Part shown: positions 1 to 11,189 of the stretch, in pieces | Numbering within the stretch: the stretch's first letter is position 1 | Layout of the letters: the number at the start of each line of letters is the position of its first letter | DNA from: Pararge aegeria | Lineage: Eukaryota > Arthropoda > Insecta > Lepidoptera > Nymphalidae | Reading direction: 5' to 3' | DNA length: 64,000 nucleotides | NCBI RefSeq assembly: GCF_905163445.1 | Contig: NC_053200.1 | Coordinates: 9,982,001-10,046,000, forward strand | Made by a program: the position numbers and the translations under genes | The notes under the pieces: generated by a model | Told to the model about the DNA's origin: nothing | What the model saw: the letters and a program-made list of their open reading frames with translations, nothing else | Databases searched by the model: none

Positions 1-315
1 GTATGTTAAATGTGGTTAAACTGACCACTTACAGGATTTTCTATAAAATCGAAACCGTAACTATGCATATGTAACTTGTGACGTTAAATTTGACCTTTAT
101 ATTGCTTATAACATCAGTGCTCTGGTGATGATGTGCAACGATATATAAAAGACAAGAGAATCTACTAAAATGAAGTTGTTATATTAGGTTTAATTTGTAA
201 ATTTCGTATCATAAACTCAACGCAATTCTTAGTTAGATTGAAGCGTTGGTCTCGGTCACAGACAGAGCAGCATGTCTTGTCTAATCGTTCTCTTCAACTC
301 AGTTCATCATTATTT

Positions 316-548
316 TAGTGGTAGTAGGGCTTTTCGTGCCAGTGCTCCTCCGGGAAGTACTCCTATATGCTTATCTCTGCCCTCCATCAATATCGCTTTT
401 TTCCAGTCCGAAGGGCGTGGCGTGGTTTCCGGCGCTATTACAGGGGAATGTGGCTCAACACCTTCGCCTCGTTCTGCACTTTGTGTGACGTGTTTCTTGC
501 GTGATCCCGGGGAATGCTGCTTTGCTTAAAAGCGAAGGTTTACCACTT
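316..548 (+). repeat. Dispersed repeat D, copy 1
   Basis: D repeats share an ordered set of blocks: GTAGTAGAGCTTTT, GTCCGGGGAAGTACT, GCAGCATT, AGGGCGTGGTTGCCGG, TACGCCTCAGGTTGATGGA, TTCCTTGCATGCCCTG, TATAGGCGATGGTTT and a final CCATCAGGTG with GGTCCGTCA. This copy has most of them in diverged form. The family is unclassified here; it may be a LINE 3' region or a SINE. Confidence 0.6.
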
Positions 549-672
549 CATCATCATCATCACTTCAACCGATTGAAGTCCACTGTTGGACATAGTTGTT
601 TTGTAGGGAGTTCCAAAACCAACGGTCCTGGGCCGCTTGTTTCCAGCTGCTCCCAGCGACCAGTTTTCCACT
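549..672 (-). mobile_element. RTE-type LINE 3' end fragment
   Basis: The reverse strand encodes a segment including NSLQNNYVQQWTSIG followed by a stop and a (GAT)n tail, the standard end of lepidopteran RTE LINE proteins. The fragment abuts a D-type repeat that ends at about 548. Confidence 0.65.
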
Positions 673-1335
673 TACCATAATGCATTCACAACTACGAAAT
701 ATAGAAAATCCAAACTCCTATTATCATACAGTAATATCGCATTGCGATCCAGATTTTGCCATTAAACGGCTAGCACGCTACAATTGTGGCGTTCGAGCTC
801 AAAGATCTCGAGGCATATCGGTATCGTAAAAGAATAATCGTTTAGAGTAATGCTAGGCAACAGAGAAAAGCTTTCCGCGATCGTGCCCCCCAGCGGGCCA
901 CCACACACTGCACTCGTGTGCACCTACCGTTATACATCCCGTAAATATTTCGCCACTCATGCAGCCATAAGTGTTGGATGTTACAGCTTAATGTAAGAGC
1001 TGTGTGTATTGCCATTTGCAGTTTCTGAAAATGTATTTTCGGTACAAAATTGTATTTAGCTGTTGAAATTTCTTTCAAAGTTGATACGAGTAGCTTAGAA
1101 TAACAATAGTTTGATTTCATTGTTTCGTTCCTTTTTTCTTTTCTGTTTTTATTTTTAAAGGGTCCGTGAGTAAACTTAATTCAATAATTACGTTGAAATG
1201 ATTATTATATGAAGCTAATTAAGTTGTCCCATATAAATTAAATGAAGACCTTCTGCATTTTAAACTAAAGTCTCGACGAATTAATAGAAATAATACTGTC
1301 AATGGGTTAGAAAACAATATTACTATTATTATGAA

Positions 1336-1369
1336 TCATCACCATCATCATCATCATCATCATCATCAT
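1336..1369. repeat. (CAT)n microsatellite
   Basis: About eleven CAT/ATC units, ending in the mirror ATGATGAT. Confidence 0.9.
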
Positions 1370-2330
1370 GATGATCTACCATTCGACGTCGACTACGGGA
1401 TATACTAAAGTCTAAGGACATAGTGCCGTATGTCTTTGGTACAGAATTCCAAAATAATTCTTCACACTAATTGACTAAGTATTATTTTTTGTTGAAGTTT
1501 TCTAAAACATTGCCAGTATTGTATATAATTTTGGTAAACTCAAGGTATTTTTCAATGTTGTGTCGGGTCGGTGATTTTCTGGGTTTTGCTTAACAAACAA
1601 TAGCATAAGATCGCCCGTAGCTATATTCGAAATGCGTATCGTGTTTGTCTTAACGATTCAGTATCACGAGTTAAAGGCTGGGCCTTATTTGGTTCAAAAT
1701 ATGTGAATTTTAGGTATTGTTGATGGTTTTGATAGCAATATCAACGGGTCTTGTTTGTAGTTTTTCGATATTTTTTAGTTTTTACTATCTGAGTTTCTGT
1801 ATGTAATATTCGTATTTAATGCAAGAACAAGTCAGAAATTATAAATGCGTAGTGTTATGTTAACTTTTTAAAGTATGTTAGTTATTTAACCTTACATAAC
1901 AATAACAGGATACGCGCCAGATATTTTTATGAATTGTATTTTTACAAATGATCTAATAAATATTATTTAGAAGAACGAATTAAAAATAGATTTGAATAAC
2001 TCATGATATTGTGTCCGTGGGAATTTTGATATTAACCCGGGTGCATTATGCAAGTACCCTTCAGACTTGTTTTGAGACTCAGGACAATTTTGGAGATACC
2101 TTCTAGTGTCTTCGCCCTTTTATAATAGTATTGGTAACTACTAATAGTCGTTCTAAGAAGATTGAAGTTAGCCAGTTAACTGTGAAGTGTTAGTAGATCA
2201 CGTAATTAGAGTTATCTGATTTTCAATTAGAAAACTATGATGTTTGGAAAGCTTATGAAATTACAAACGTTTGTGCAGGCCCACGAAATACATTTTAGGT
2301 ATTGTTGTGCTTGATCTGTTTGATCTAGTT

Positions 2331-2625
2331 CCCCCCTCGCCTTTTAACATCGAAGCGTGAGGCACCGGTAGGATATGCATTCCTACGTGGTCGATATACT
2401 GCGGACGCGTACGAAGCGCTACGCATCTTCGTTTCAGATCGGCACCGCTAGGATCTGGAACGCCCTTCCAGCTTCCATTTTCCCCAGTACCTACAATATG
2501 AGTACCTTCAAATCAAGAGTATATAGGCATCTTCTAGGCAAGCGCGCTCTACCTTAGGCTTCATCATCGCTTAACATCAGGTGTGATTGCAGTCAAGCGC
2601 TCGTCTATAAAAATTTTAAAAAAAG
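2331..2625 (+). mobile_element. LINE 3' fragment, CR1-like, end of ORF2 plus tail
   Basis: The frame at 2375-2557 encodes RTRTKRYASSFQIGTARIWN followed by a segment ending FKSRVYRHLLGKRALP and a stop. This is the usual extreme C-terminus of CR1-like LINE ORF2 proteins. After the stop the tail reads ATCAGGTGTGATTGCAGTCAA and ends in an A-rich run. The same tail motif occurs in the B-type repeats elsewhere in this window, which makes those repeats probable relatives of this LINE. Confidence 0.65.
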
Positions 2626-3414
2626 GCTTTCATTTTCTACATTCGACACATTCAGCTGGATTCAAAGCTCTCGCTAGTATAATCGTAGTTTAGGTGATCA
2701 AACAACAACATGGGGCTGCCGCGGGCACTCCGGTAGCGCGTGTTTGTCTTAGCCGTTTAGGAGCCTCGCAGTTTCCTTCCTTTACTGTTTCGAACTATGT
2801 AACTTGCGGGTTCGCTTAGTTGAATCCGGAGGTCAGAACTGAATGTTTTAATATCATATCCATACTTATACTGTAAACGCGAAAGTTAAAAAACCGGCTA
2901 CGACGAAGAAGCAAGGAAAATCAAAGACTAATTAGTAATGTTCAGATTCCAGATATTTAAAAATCGAAATATTTCAAAATCGTTAAAATGGAATGGTTTT
3001 GGAACCCAACAAATTTAATCTAACGATGAACTTAATAGATTTGAGTTGATGACTGATTCAGCATTATTTTTACTTTGTTTTAAATTATTATTAGACAGTC
3101 AAAAAAGTATTTATTTTTAAACACATTACTTGTCGCCGGCTATCTTCGTCTGAGTTCATTACGGGTATAAAACGGCATCTTTTGTTCCGCGAGAATCTTT
3201 TGTTTTTCTGGGATAAAGTATTCTATGTTACTCTCCATCCTTTGAACTAAGTCTTTGGGGCATGATTTTATTCATTTATTATATTAGTAAGGATTCAGTT
3301 CATCAATTTTGAAGAATCAACAGTCATTTACTATATTCACCTCAGCTATACTTAGATTAATCAATAGACCTTGCAGCATACGTAATAATAGGATCCTGTC
3401 AATAAATAGAAGTG

Positions 3415-3530
3415 TATCGTCGATACAGTCACGATCACCAGGCGGTACGTCAGCGACGTCCAACCGAGCGACGCCCTGGCGCCGACCCCCACTGTGATCA
3501 TTGCTCGCCATTACCCCGCCCGTATTAAGC
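3415..3530 (-). mobile_element. Possible RTE-type LINE relic
   Basis: One reverse frame gives PGRRSVGRR then RTAW, resembling the RTE segment that runs into a WTDDL motif. Stops interrupt it. A neighbouring frame is open and GC-rich at third positions, so a short exon on this strand cannot be excluded, but the LINE reading fits better. Confidence 0.3.
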
Positions 3531-3984
3531 CACTTAGTTCAATCATGATTAATGTTCCACCGAACGCGACCCGAGGCAAATAGAAAAGTTATTTACTCAG
3601 TTCGTAATTAGCCATTCACGACGAGTACGCCGCTGGTACGAGACAACCCTGTCGCCGGCTAGACCGGCTGTCTGCATTCTATGCGTTCCGTTAATTTAGT
3701 TTCGATGCTCCTTTTAGTATTTTCAATAAGCTCCGTGACATAGGGCCGTGGTATAAGACTTCTTGTAAACTTTTGAGGAAATTTTAACGCAGACATAATA
3801 GGTAATATCAACGCCGTAATTCTCGTAAAGCTTGTTTAAATCCTAATAAATACAAATTTTCATTTGAGAAAACGTTTTTCGTCAAAAATCCCTCAGTGCC
3901 TGAAGACGAAAGTCTTCGAACAGTGCGTGTTGCCAGTGATGACCCAAGGTTCAGAAACATGGTTGTTAACTATGTGCCTCATAA

Positions 3985-4350
3985 GAAGGCTCAGTCACTC
4001 AGCGGGCGATGGAGAGAGCTATGCTCGGAATATCTCTACGTGATCAAATCAGAAATATGGAGATTCGTAAAACAACCAGAGTTACCGACATAGCTCAATG
4101 AGTCGCGAAGCTGAAGTGGCAATGGGCCGGGCACATAGTTTGGAGAAAAGATGGACGTTGGGTTCCCAAGCTGCGGGAATGGCAGCCCCGTAGCGCAGCA
4201 TTGGTGGACCCCCAACGAGGTGGACATACAACATTAAGTGCGTCGCAGGTAGCCGCTGGATCCAAACGGCACAGAACCGTGGAATTTGGAACTCCCTACA
4301 AAAGACCTATGTCCAGCAGTGGACGTCTGTCGGTTGGTATGATGATGATG
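3985..4350 (+). mobile_element. RTE-type LINE 3' fragment
   Basis: The plus strand encodes TQRAMERAMLGISLRDQI, then RVTDIAQ, a stop, and KLKWQWAGHIVWRKDGRW, followed by degraded sequence and the end motif FGTPYKRPMSSSGRLSVG before a (GAT)n tail. This is the C-terminal end of an RTE LINE protein with at least one stop, hence a dead copy. Confidence 0.75.
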
Positions 4351-4361
4351 CTGATTTGAAT

Positions 4362-4566
4362 AAGCAGACAGAAGCTAGTCCGGGGATGAGCTACCGCAAT
4401 GCTTAGTTCTGCCACCAGTGTGCTGTGTTTGTCGTTGTAGTTACAGACATGAGGCATGACACTTTTGTGAGATATTTTCCTTGCATGGCCTGCGAAGTGT
4501 TGCTTTGTTTTTAAGCGATGGTTTCCCATACACTATCAGGTAAGCCATCCAATTGGTCCTTCAATT
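4362..4566 (+). repeat. Dispersed repeat D, copy 2
   Basis: Contains AGTCCGGGGATGAGCTACCG, CTTGCATGGCCTGCGAAGTG and GCGATGGTTTCCCA in family order. It follows directly on the RTE fragment that ends near 4350. Confidence 0.6.
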
Positions 4567-4676
4567 ATATCACTTAAAAAACTCCTGTTAAAAAGTCATA
4601 TTAACTGACCTGGGTCAATATATCGCTTTAAAAAAAACTCATGTCGAAGAGTCATCTAAACTGACCGAGGTCAGTT
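4567..4676. repeat. Tandem duplication of a ~55-bp unit with TGACC/GGTCA motifs
   Basis: Two units align: the first contains ATATCACTTAAAAAACTCC, AGTCATATTAACTGACC and TGGGTCA; the second ATATCGCTTTAAAAAAAACTC, AGTCATCTAAACTGACC and GAGGTCAGT. The second carries a perfect 16-bp inverted repeat at 4660-4675. Confidence 0.7.
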
Positions 4677-5575
4677 GGAGTGCTTACAGTTGAGAAAAAT
4701 CGTTCGTGTGGGTAGAGAACGTGGTTCCTGCACAGATCCAAAAGGTCTCTTAAAATTCTTTGAATTCCTTACAAGAGTAAAAATGTTGGTATTCATCTAA
4801 TTATGCTAACATTATTTTACCTCTGGAAATAGAAGATGCTCAAGAATTTATCCTCCCGATACTTGAAAAAGATACCTTCAATTTTTTATAACGAACGGAA
4901 TAAACTGTTAATCAGGTATTTTAATTGGGTACAAAAAACATTGTAAGCTTATCTCCGTTTTCTTAGAAAAGAAAAACATTCCATTAAGATTTTCCAACGG
5001 ACCGTAAAATATTTTTTCCTTGCAAATTGTATTTATAAAACATTATATGGGGGTATATATTTTTTTAGTCCAGAAAACATTTTAGATTAAGAAGAAAATA
5101 TTAAATAGCTGCTTTTTTATTCTATTACTATTATAATAAAATACAATCTTAACCATATTTAGTGAAGTAAAAAATGACTGTCAGTCGGCTATGTATAATC
5201 GATAGACGTCAAGAACGACTTAAATGAATATGTGTCTTGGACAAGAGCCACCTTACGGTACAATTGTTATCTGGGTAACTTGTTACGTAACACACACACG
5301 CAATACACAACCGACGATTAACACGTGAGACCATTATATATATGGTATAGGACGATTGCCTAGAGGTTGGCGCTTCGGCCTTTACGTCACTTGCTTGCAA
5401 TTACGGTAAAGGAAAATATCGTTACGGAACCTGCATACTTGAGAGTTTTCTTGTTCTCAAAGTTCTACCAATCATCCTCATTCTGCCCATTACAGCCTTA
5501 TGGGCCTATAATGATGATTAAAGGTTCTAGCACATTTTCAACTTTTTATTCCTCTAAAGTTCTTGACTGAAAAAA

Positions 5576-5735
5576 CTCTTGACTGCAATTTCACCTGGTG
5601 TTAAGTAATGATACAGTCTTACATGACAGCGGCCTAACTGGGTAGGTTGATGGAAATTATATTTAACCAATACCCCTTAGCTGTGCTTATGCGGCATCGT
5701 ATCGGAACGGTGAATAGCTTGGTGATGCTTGGCTT
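5576..5735 (-). repeat. CR1-like LINE tail (repeat B)
   Basis: B repeats read, in sense, GGCTAGTTACCACCCTACCG, CGTTCCGGTACGATG, AGAAACC, ACTGCATCATCACTTACC, AGGTGAGATTGCAGTCAA and CTAACTTGTAGTG. Here the reverse strand shows AACACCAGGTGAAATTGCAG and the CCGTTCCGATACGATGCCGC block. Confidence 0.55.
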
Positions 5736-6289
5736 GTTAAATAGCCATTTGCGAAGCTTCCTGACCAGAGAAAATTCAGTGATTAAAATTCCCGAACTGC
5801 TTTCGCTTACTACTGAGGGAAGAGGAAATGCGACCTTATTGCTGCAAGAAATTCAATTGCAGGCAACCGTTGTAGACAGGACCTACAGCAAGAGAACGCT
5901 CATCGAATTAGAACCATTTTAGCAGGACCCGAAATAAGTAGGTACCTACCTAATGAGCAATGCGTTGATTTTAACAGTAAATAATTTAAACAACGATGTT
6001 GATAAGTACAGTAAGTTAGCACGGAGCTCGGCAACGTGTCCGCGACCGGGCCGCACGTACTTGTCGACTGAATTCACGTCACGAACACGGCCGTTTTGTT
6101 TGCGCTTCCACCCGCTTTAATACGTAATTTGTTGTGAATGCCTCGAAATTGGCACGCTGACAGCCGCCTGCAATTGAAAATGTATCTGAAACAGTTGTTG
6201 GCCTGAGCCCACGTATAGGGTTGCCAGAAATACCTAATTTGCCAGCAATACCGCGAATTGTTAATATTTCACAAATCGCATTTAAACCA

Positions 6290-6350
6290 GCCCTGCTAAT
6301 ATTATAAGTGAGATAGTTACTTTGTTGGTTTGCCGTTCTTTGCCCTAATT
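6290..6350 (+). mobile_element. Helitron 5' end fragment
   Basis: Contains CCTGCTAATATTATAAGTGA and TTTGTTGGTTTGCCGTTCTT. Only the start is recognisable. Confidence 0.35.
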
Positions 6351-6940
6351 ACGACGTAGATAGAGGTAGATAGTAGGTATCAACTTGGACTCCATTGGGT
6401 GCGTTTGAAAATTCAAGATACATTCTATCGCTGTGAACAGTTTTAGAATTAGTTCTTCTTGTTGCAAAATGGCTAACGATACCAGTTACGTAGCCAACCA
6501 GTACATAGTACCAGTTAATTGGTTTCGTACAAAGAATAAAATGTATTCGTACGTAACTAATTTCATAGCAGGACAAAATATTCTTTGTATGCATCTGGTT
6601 ACGTAGCATTGGTTTCGTAGGCGGACTAACGGAAGTTGACAGCCCTTTCTGGAAATCCGTGTAAGCTTTTTACGGCTTACTTTGTGTAGTCTATGCTGTG
6701 AGTTTAATAATAAACTGAATGATTCGAAAAAGTAGTTGTAATATTCATTATAATCATTAAGTTACCAAGAGAATATGTTAAGAAGTCACCAAAGCTTAAT
6801 TATAGGAATAAGATAGAGGCATTGATAAATAAACTGAGATTTGAATTGTGTCATAGATGTCAGTGCTCTCCGCAGTTGAAGGATACAATTACATAGGTAC
6901 ATTATTAACCGATTTCCAGTCCACTGCAAGTACGGGTATC

Positions 6941-7098
6941 CTCTAAGAATGAGAAGGGTTTTGGCCGTAGGTAGCCCACCACGCTGATCAAGTGCGAATT
7001 GGTAGACATCACGCGCCATTGAGAATTTTATTAAGAACTTCCAAGGTTTCCTCACGATGTTTTCCTTCATAGTTAAAGAAATTGATATTTTAATTACA
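6941..7098 (-). mobile_element. SINE C, minus strand, partial
   Basis: SINE C in sense runs GGTGATAGCCCAGTGGTTAG, CTTTCGGGGGGCCGAGTTCG, TTCAACGGTGAAGGAAAACA, AAACCTGCATGCCTGAGAGT, CCAATCCGCACTGGGCCAGC, GGAGGAGACCCGTGCCCTGT and a (GAT)n end. Here the plus strand shows AATGAGAAGGGTTTTGGCCG and TTTCCTCACGATGTTTTCCT; the head is missing. Confidence 0.6.
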
Positions 7099-7968
7099 TT
7101 AAAGTGAAATTGAGTTGTTAAACGTAATTGTTTTTTAGCTTTATTGGCCGAAAGCGTTTAAGAAAAGTCAGCATGAATTTCGTTCGAGATGATTTATTAT
7201 CATCAACATCAGCCACCATCCACGGTTAGCAGTATACATTTTTAATGTAGCCTACTACAATAAGCTACATATTATAGTCGCGTTCCATAAAAATATGCAA
7301 GCCACATTAATGGCCAATGTAAACTGTATCGACTCAACCCCGGCTTGACTCAAATTACAACATTGAAACTGTGAGCTTTACAACATGCATGAACGAAAGA
7401 AAAATCGTCTTTATTGTCACACATTTGTGTAAAATGTTACATAAATTTGTTAAAGAATAAAAAAAAAAAGTGTGACAAAGGAGCTGGCTCAGTATAGCTG
7501 CATACTAAAAAGCGCAGCACTGGTTTTCAGCCAGCCCCATTATCTTCGTCGTCACTGAATCCTCGCGACTAAACAATAACAAAATAATCATAAAAAAGGA
7601 CAATAACATACTCGTAGAATATAATATAAAATCCATCCAGTATCCATAACGCGTTGATTGAAATGTATGATGCGTGGCAAACGCGCGGTCTTCTTGTCCT
7701 TTAAAACTGACACCAATATTTGCAAAAGTTTATATGACATAGCAGTCGATATTAAGTTGATATGGCATGAGACTGTTATCTCTAAACATGGTAAGATACC
7801 TTTTTTGAACGTAAAATTGCATCTAAATTAAACTTGTTCGTGTTTACTGATCCAACGAGCTTAGGCCTTATTTAAATGTGACAGCTGTGTTATTTTCTCG
7901 TAGAGCCGTATTTTATTCAGCCTTTATGCAGTATAATGTACGGCTAGCTTATTGAGAGTATTATGCAG

Positions 7969-8108
7969 TGCTGGGGAAGTGCGACTCGCGAGTGGACTGG
8001 ACGGCGCAGCGGGGCGCGGGTTATCGGGAAATATTGCCTCCATTCTTTGTCCTCGAAGAGGACGTGTTCCATTTGAAAATGCTGTACAACGTCAACTCGT
8101 CGTTGGAA
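7969..8108 (+). CDS. Candidate internal exon, unrecognised
   Basis: After ATTATGCAG an open frame reads GKCDSRVDWTAQRGAGYREI, then PPFFVLEEDVFHLKMLYNV and NSSLE, with strong G/C preference at third positions. The possible donor is a weak GTGATA at 8109. The minus strand is open too. A D-type repeat starts 20 bp downstream. It does not resemble membralin. It may be an exon of an unidentified gene or a fragment of an old element. Confidence 0.22.
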
Positions 8109-8127
8109 GTGATATTTATTATTTACT

Positions 8128-8222
8128 GTAGCAGGAGAGCTTTTTGTGACAGAGCTCGTAGGGGGAAGTACTTCTGCCATGCTAATTTTCGCCAAGCAGC
8201 ATTATAGCAATGCTATGCTATG
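8128..8222 (+). repeat. Dispersed repeat D, 5' part only
   Basis: Begins GTAGCAGGAGAGCTTTTTGT and GACAGAGCTCG, then breaks off in an (ATGCT)3 run before the minus-strand retroelement tail at 8226. Confidence 0.6.
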
Positions 8223-8225
8223 CTA

Positions 8226-8400
8226 AGTGAATGAATGAATGAATACACTTTTAATGTACACCAAAGAAAAAAAGTAGTTACAGAGATATAAATACATATC
8301 AAGAGAGTAAAATTTGGTGGCCTTATCGCTACATAGCGATTTCTTCCATGCAACCAATGGCGTGAAAGGAAAAACAAAAGAAAAGAGGTAGGTGGTGCAA
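8226..8400 (-). mobile_element. Degraded retroelement 3' end related to the LINE at 42350
   Basis: Read on the minus strand, this stretch has GGTTGCATGGAAGAAATCG, a hairpin at 8325-8340, then AAGGCCACC, an A/T-rich spacer and an (ATTC)n tail at 8226-8245. The same order of blocks occurs in the 3' UTR of the LINE at 42350. No coding part is visible, so it may be a heavily truncated LINE or a SINE borrowing the LINE tail. Confidence 0.6.
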
Positions 8401-8519
8401 TAAATAAGATTTAAAATTATACAAATATATAAATTAATATAACTATAATATATATATATAAATATATTACATATAAATACAAATATAGTATATAAAATAA
8501 ATACCTAAGTGTATTTAAA

Positions 8520-8595
8520 GGTACGTGAGACTTAACACCTACGCCTCAGGTTGATGGACACAGGGCGACACTCTGTCACAAACAAGCTCTATTTC
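8520..8595 (+). repeat. Dispersed repeat D, internal fragment
   Basis: Carries ACGCCTCAGGTTGATGGACA with GGGCGACAC, then switches to GTCACAAACAAGCTCT, which is the reverse complement of the repeat's 5' block. This suggests a small internal inversion or a second reversed fragment. Confidence 0.5.
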
Positions 8596-9121
8596 TTCCA
8601 AAGTTACGGATTGAGCGCCAGTTAGAGAAAAGATCATATAAACATTAGGGGTGTACCTGCCCTCTAGTCGCGGAGTATCCAGTTACCTGGCTGGCCGGAG
8701 CGGCGCCTCCATTGTAGAGCACAATACGTGACACTGAGAACTTAATGGACTGCCGCGCTCAGTGTCATTCCTTGTCAACCCCCTTCGGATATTGATACAT
8801 ATTCCCCATAAAACATAATACGTGTATAGTCTGTAATTATTTAATGTTGTCGGGGATTTTATCTTCGCTTTGTTAGACTCTGGCACTTAGTTGAGATAAA
8901 AAAAAAGTCACAAGAAAAGCATTAGAAATAGTTTATTTAATATTTTATGACTATTTCTTCAATTACTTACTTCGAGTTTTCTTAAACCTTAGAGTTGTAC
9001 GCGACGCTGACCTACAATAGGTTTTTCGGCACAGGAGGTCAGCTTATTTTTGAGCCAAGCCAGCAGGCAGAAACCAGATTCGTAGCTAGGCAGCTACTCT
9101 GCTAATACGTAGCGTAGTAGT

Positions 9122-9208
9122 CGTTCTCGGAGACCAGAAACAGAAAGGCATGAAACAAATTGTCTTTCTTGGAGACTAGAAACAGAAAGGTATGAAAAAA
9201 CGAAAGGA
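9122..9208. repeat. Tandem duplication, two ~42-bp units
   Basis: TCTCGGAGACCAGAAACAGA with AAGGCATGAAACAAA is followed by TCTTGGAGACTAGAAACAGA with AAGGTATGAAAAAAC. Confidence 0.75.
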
Positions 9209-9830
9209 AGGAAAACATCGCGAGGAAACCTGCATTCCATAATCTCCTGAATGGAATGTAAAATTCACCAATCCGCACTGGGCCAGCGTGGTGGACTACG
9301 CCCTAACCCCTTCTCAAAATGGGAGAATTAATTATTATATCTTATCTTATAATATATATAAATCTCCTGTCACGATGTTTGTCCGCGATGGACTCCTAAA
9401 CTACTTAACCGATTTTAAATTAAATTGGCACACCGTGAGCAGTCTGGTCCAACTTAAGAGATAGGATAGCTTAGATCTTTAATTATAGTCGCAATTTTAT
9501 TTTATTGCAAATTATTTGTCTATAATTAATTGACAGTCACATGTACTCATTTAAGGCTTAGCGATACTGAATACGATAAAAACAAAATCAGACGCAGACG
9601 AAGTCGCGGGTAACAGCTAGTATTATATATATTTGCAATTTAGTGGTGATGTTATATTATAAATTAATATACCAACGTAAGTACTTTAAGATTTGCATGT
9701 AGTAGACTGCGACTAAACATGAATAATATTTTGTCATGTTTTAAGCAAATAAATGAAGTTAAATTTGGAGGAGACCAGTGCCCTGTAGTGGGCCGGTAAT
9801 GCTTTAAATATGATGATGACGATGACATTA
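9208..9830 (+). mobile_element. SINE C split by a 440-bp insertion
   Basis: The left part (9208-9325) ends inside the block CCCCTTCTCAAAATGGGAG. The right part resumes at 9767 with GGAGGAGACCAGTGCCCTGT and the (GAT)n end. The intervening 9326-9766 includes a Helitron 3' end at 9620. Confidence 0.75.
9344..9620 (+). mobile_element. Non-autonomous Helitron nested in SINE C
   Basis: Starts near TCTCCTGTCACGATGTTTGT with CTACTTAACCGATTTTA and ends GACGAAGTCGCGGGTAACAG then CTAG. It shares a 24-bp identical block (TTAAGGCTTAGCGATACTGA and four more bases, 9551-9574) with the element at 62829. No transposase is present. Confidence 0.65.
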
Positions 9831-10054
9831 ATTTTTAGAAATGAGGGTAAAAGAAATAAAAAACTCTAGTTTTTAGCAAACTTATTATAATTTTGATACT
9901 CCAAATAACAGCACATATATTTAAATTTACAATTCTTATTATTTCTGTCCCTTTACCACACGACCGACAAACACGTGCCTACAAGCGATTTGGATCAATT
10001 TGAAACCGAAAAGGGTTTAATACAGCTGCCTTACCCCTAACAGCTTAATCTGCT

Positions 10055-10122
10055 GCCAATTTCGACTGCATTATCACTTATCACCCGGCGATTTCAGCCA
10101 AAAGCTAACTTGTAGTATATAA
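10055..10122 (+). repeat. CR1-like LINE tail (repeat B), fragment
   Basis: Contains GACTGCATTATCACTTATCA and AAAAGCTAACTTGTAGTATA, the last two blocks of the family. Confidence 0.5.
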
Positions 10123-10533
10123 GTATAAAAACTATCGTTGTCAAAAAGGCAAGGTCGAATAACGAACTCACTTCAATTCGGATCGCAAACATCTTTTCCG
10201 TCGCCGTCATATATCAGTTACGAACGCATACTGGCGCACCTCAGCAGACGTGTTTGCGCGAGCAAATACGGGGAAAGAAGGGTGAAGTAAAAAAAAAAAC
10301 CAGCTAAGCGCGAGTTGGACTTGCATACGAGGGGTTCCGTATCGAGTTGCAATATGAAAAACTGCATCGTATTACTATTATTGAGATTTATCAACGAAAA
10401 AAAATCTTTTAAATTTATAAAATTCATTATTTGTTGTTGCCGCTATAGCAATAGAAAAACAAATTTCGTGTGTCACATACAAATTTCAACTCTTTACATT
10501 TTACGGGTCATGATCAGGACAGTAGTACAGATG

Positions 10534-10770
10534 AGTAGTAGTAGAGCTTTTTGCGACATGCCTGTTTCTGCCGCTAAGCAGCATTTTTGCTATGCTGTGT
10601 TCTGCTCCATAGGGCGTGGTTGCCGGGGTACTTACAAGCACATACACGTAGATGTGGGGGGATACACAGGGTGGTACGTTCTGGGATGTGTTCCTTGCAT
10701 GCCCTGCTTATTGTTACTCTGTTTATAGGTCCTTGGTCCGTCAATAATTACTTCTATAAAAAATAATCAT
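10534..10770 (+). repeat. Dispersed repeat D, near-complete copy
   Basis: Starts AGTAGTAGTAGAGCTTTTTG and continues through AGGGCGTGGTTGCCGGGGTA, TTCCTTGCATGCCCTGC and GGTCCTTGGTCCGTCA before an A-rich end. Confidence 0.65.
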
Positions 10771-11189
10771 GCGGCTTCGGGTACCGAACCCTAAAACAGG
10801 AACCCAGCGCGAATAAACACAAGAAAAATAACGATATCAAACAATAATTGAAATCATAGCTTTGGCTTTCTGTAAGGCTTCGGGTCTACTAAGGATTCGA
10901 TATTCTTTAGTTTTCGCGCAGAAAAAATGTCCGTGAAACTTCAACATAAAACTAATATTAAAATTTTTTAATCACATTTGATATTCCCCTTTCCTCTTTA
11001 ACTGAGCATGACTGAGCTTGTTCTAGGCGTAGGCAAGGCAATAGATAACGGGCATGAACCTACCAAATTCATTTCACTACTACTACTTCAAGAAAGAATA
11101 CTACTACACGAATTCATTTAGATACTTGTATGATGTCTTGCTTGATAACGACTATCGTTATTTTGCGAATATTCGCTATCGATATAAAG

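Larger units (their letters stand above)
1..7940. other. Repeat-bearing non-coding DNA, block 1
   Basis: Apart from the repeats listed separately, I see no coding signal in 1-315, 680-2330, 2630-3410, 4680-5575 or 5740-6940. A GC-rich patch at about 6005-6140 has no supported frame. ORFs here are short, lack codon bias and are partly explained by repeats. Confidence 0.6.

Noticed and set aside
9245..9270. mir-1-like string (TGGAATGTAAA)
   Set aside because: It lies inside a SINE C copy and the rest of the mature sequence does not match.
10315..10728. 137-codon plus-strand ORF
   Set aside because: The second half is a D-type repeat and the first half is low-complexity AT-rich sequence.
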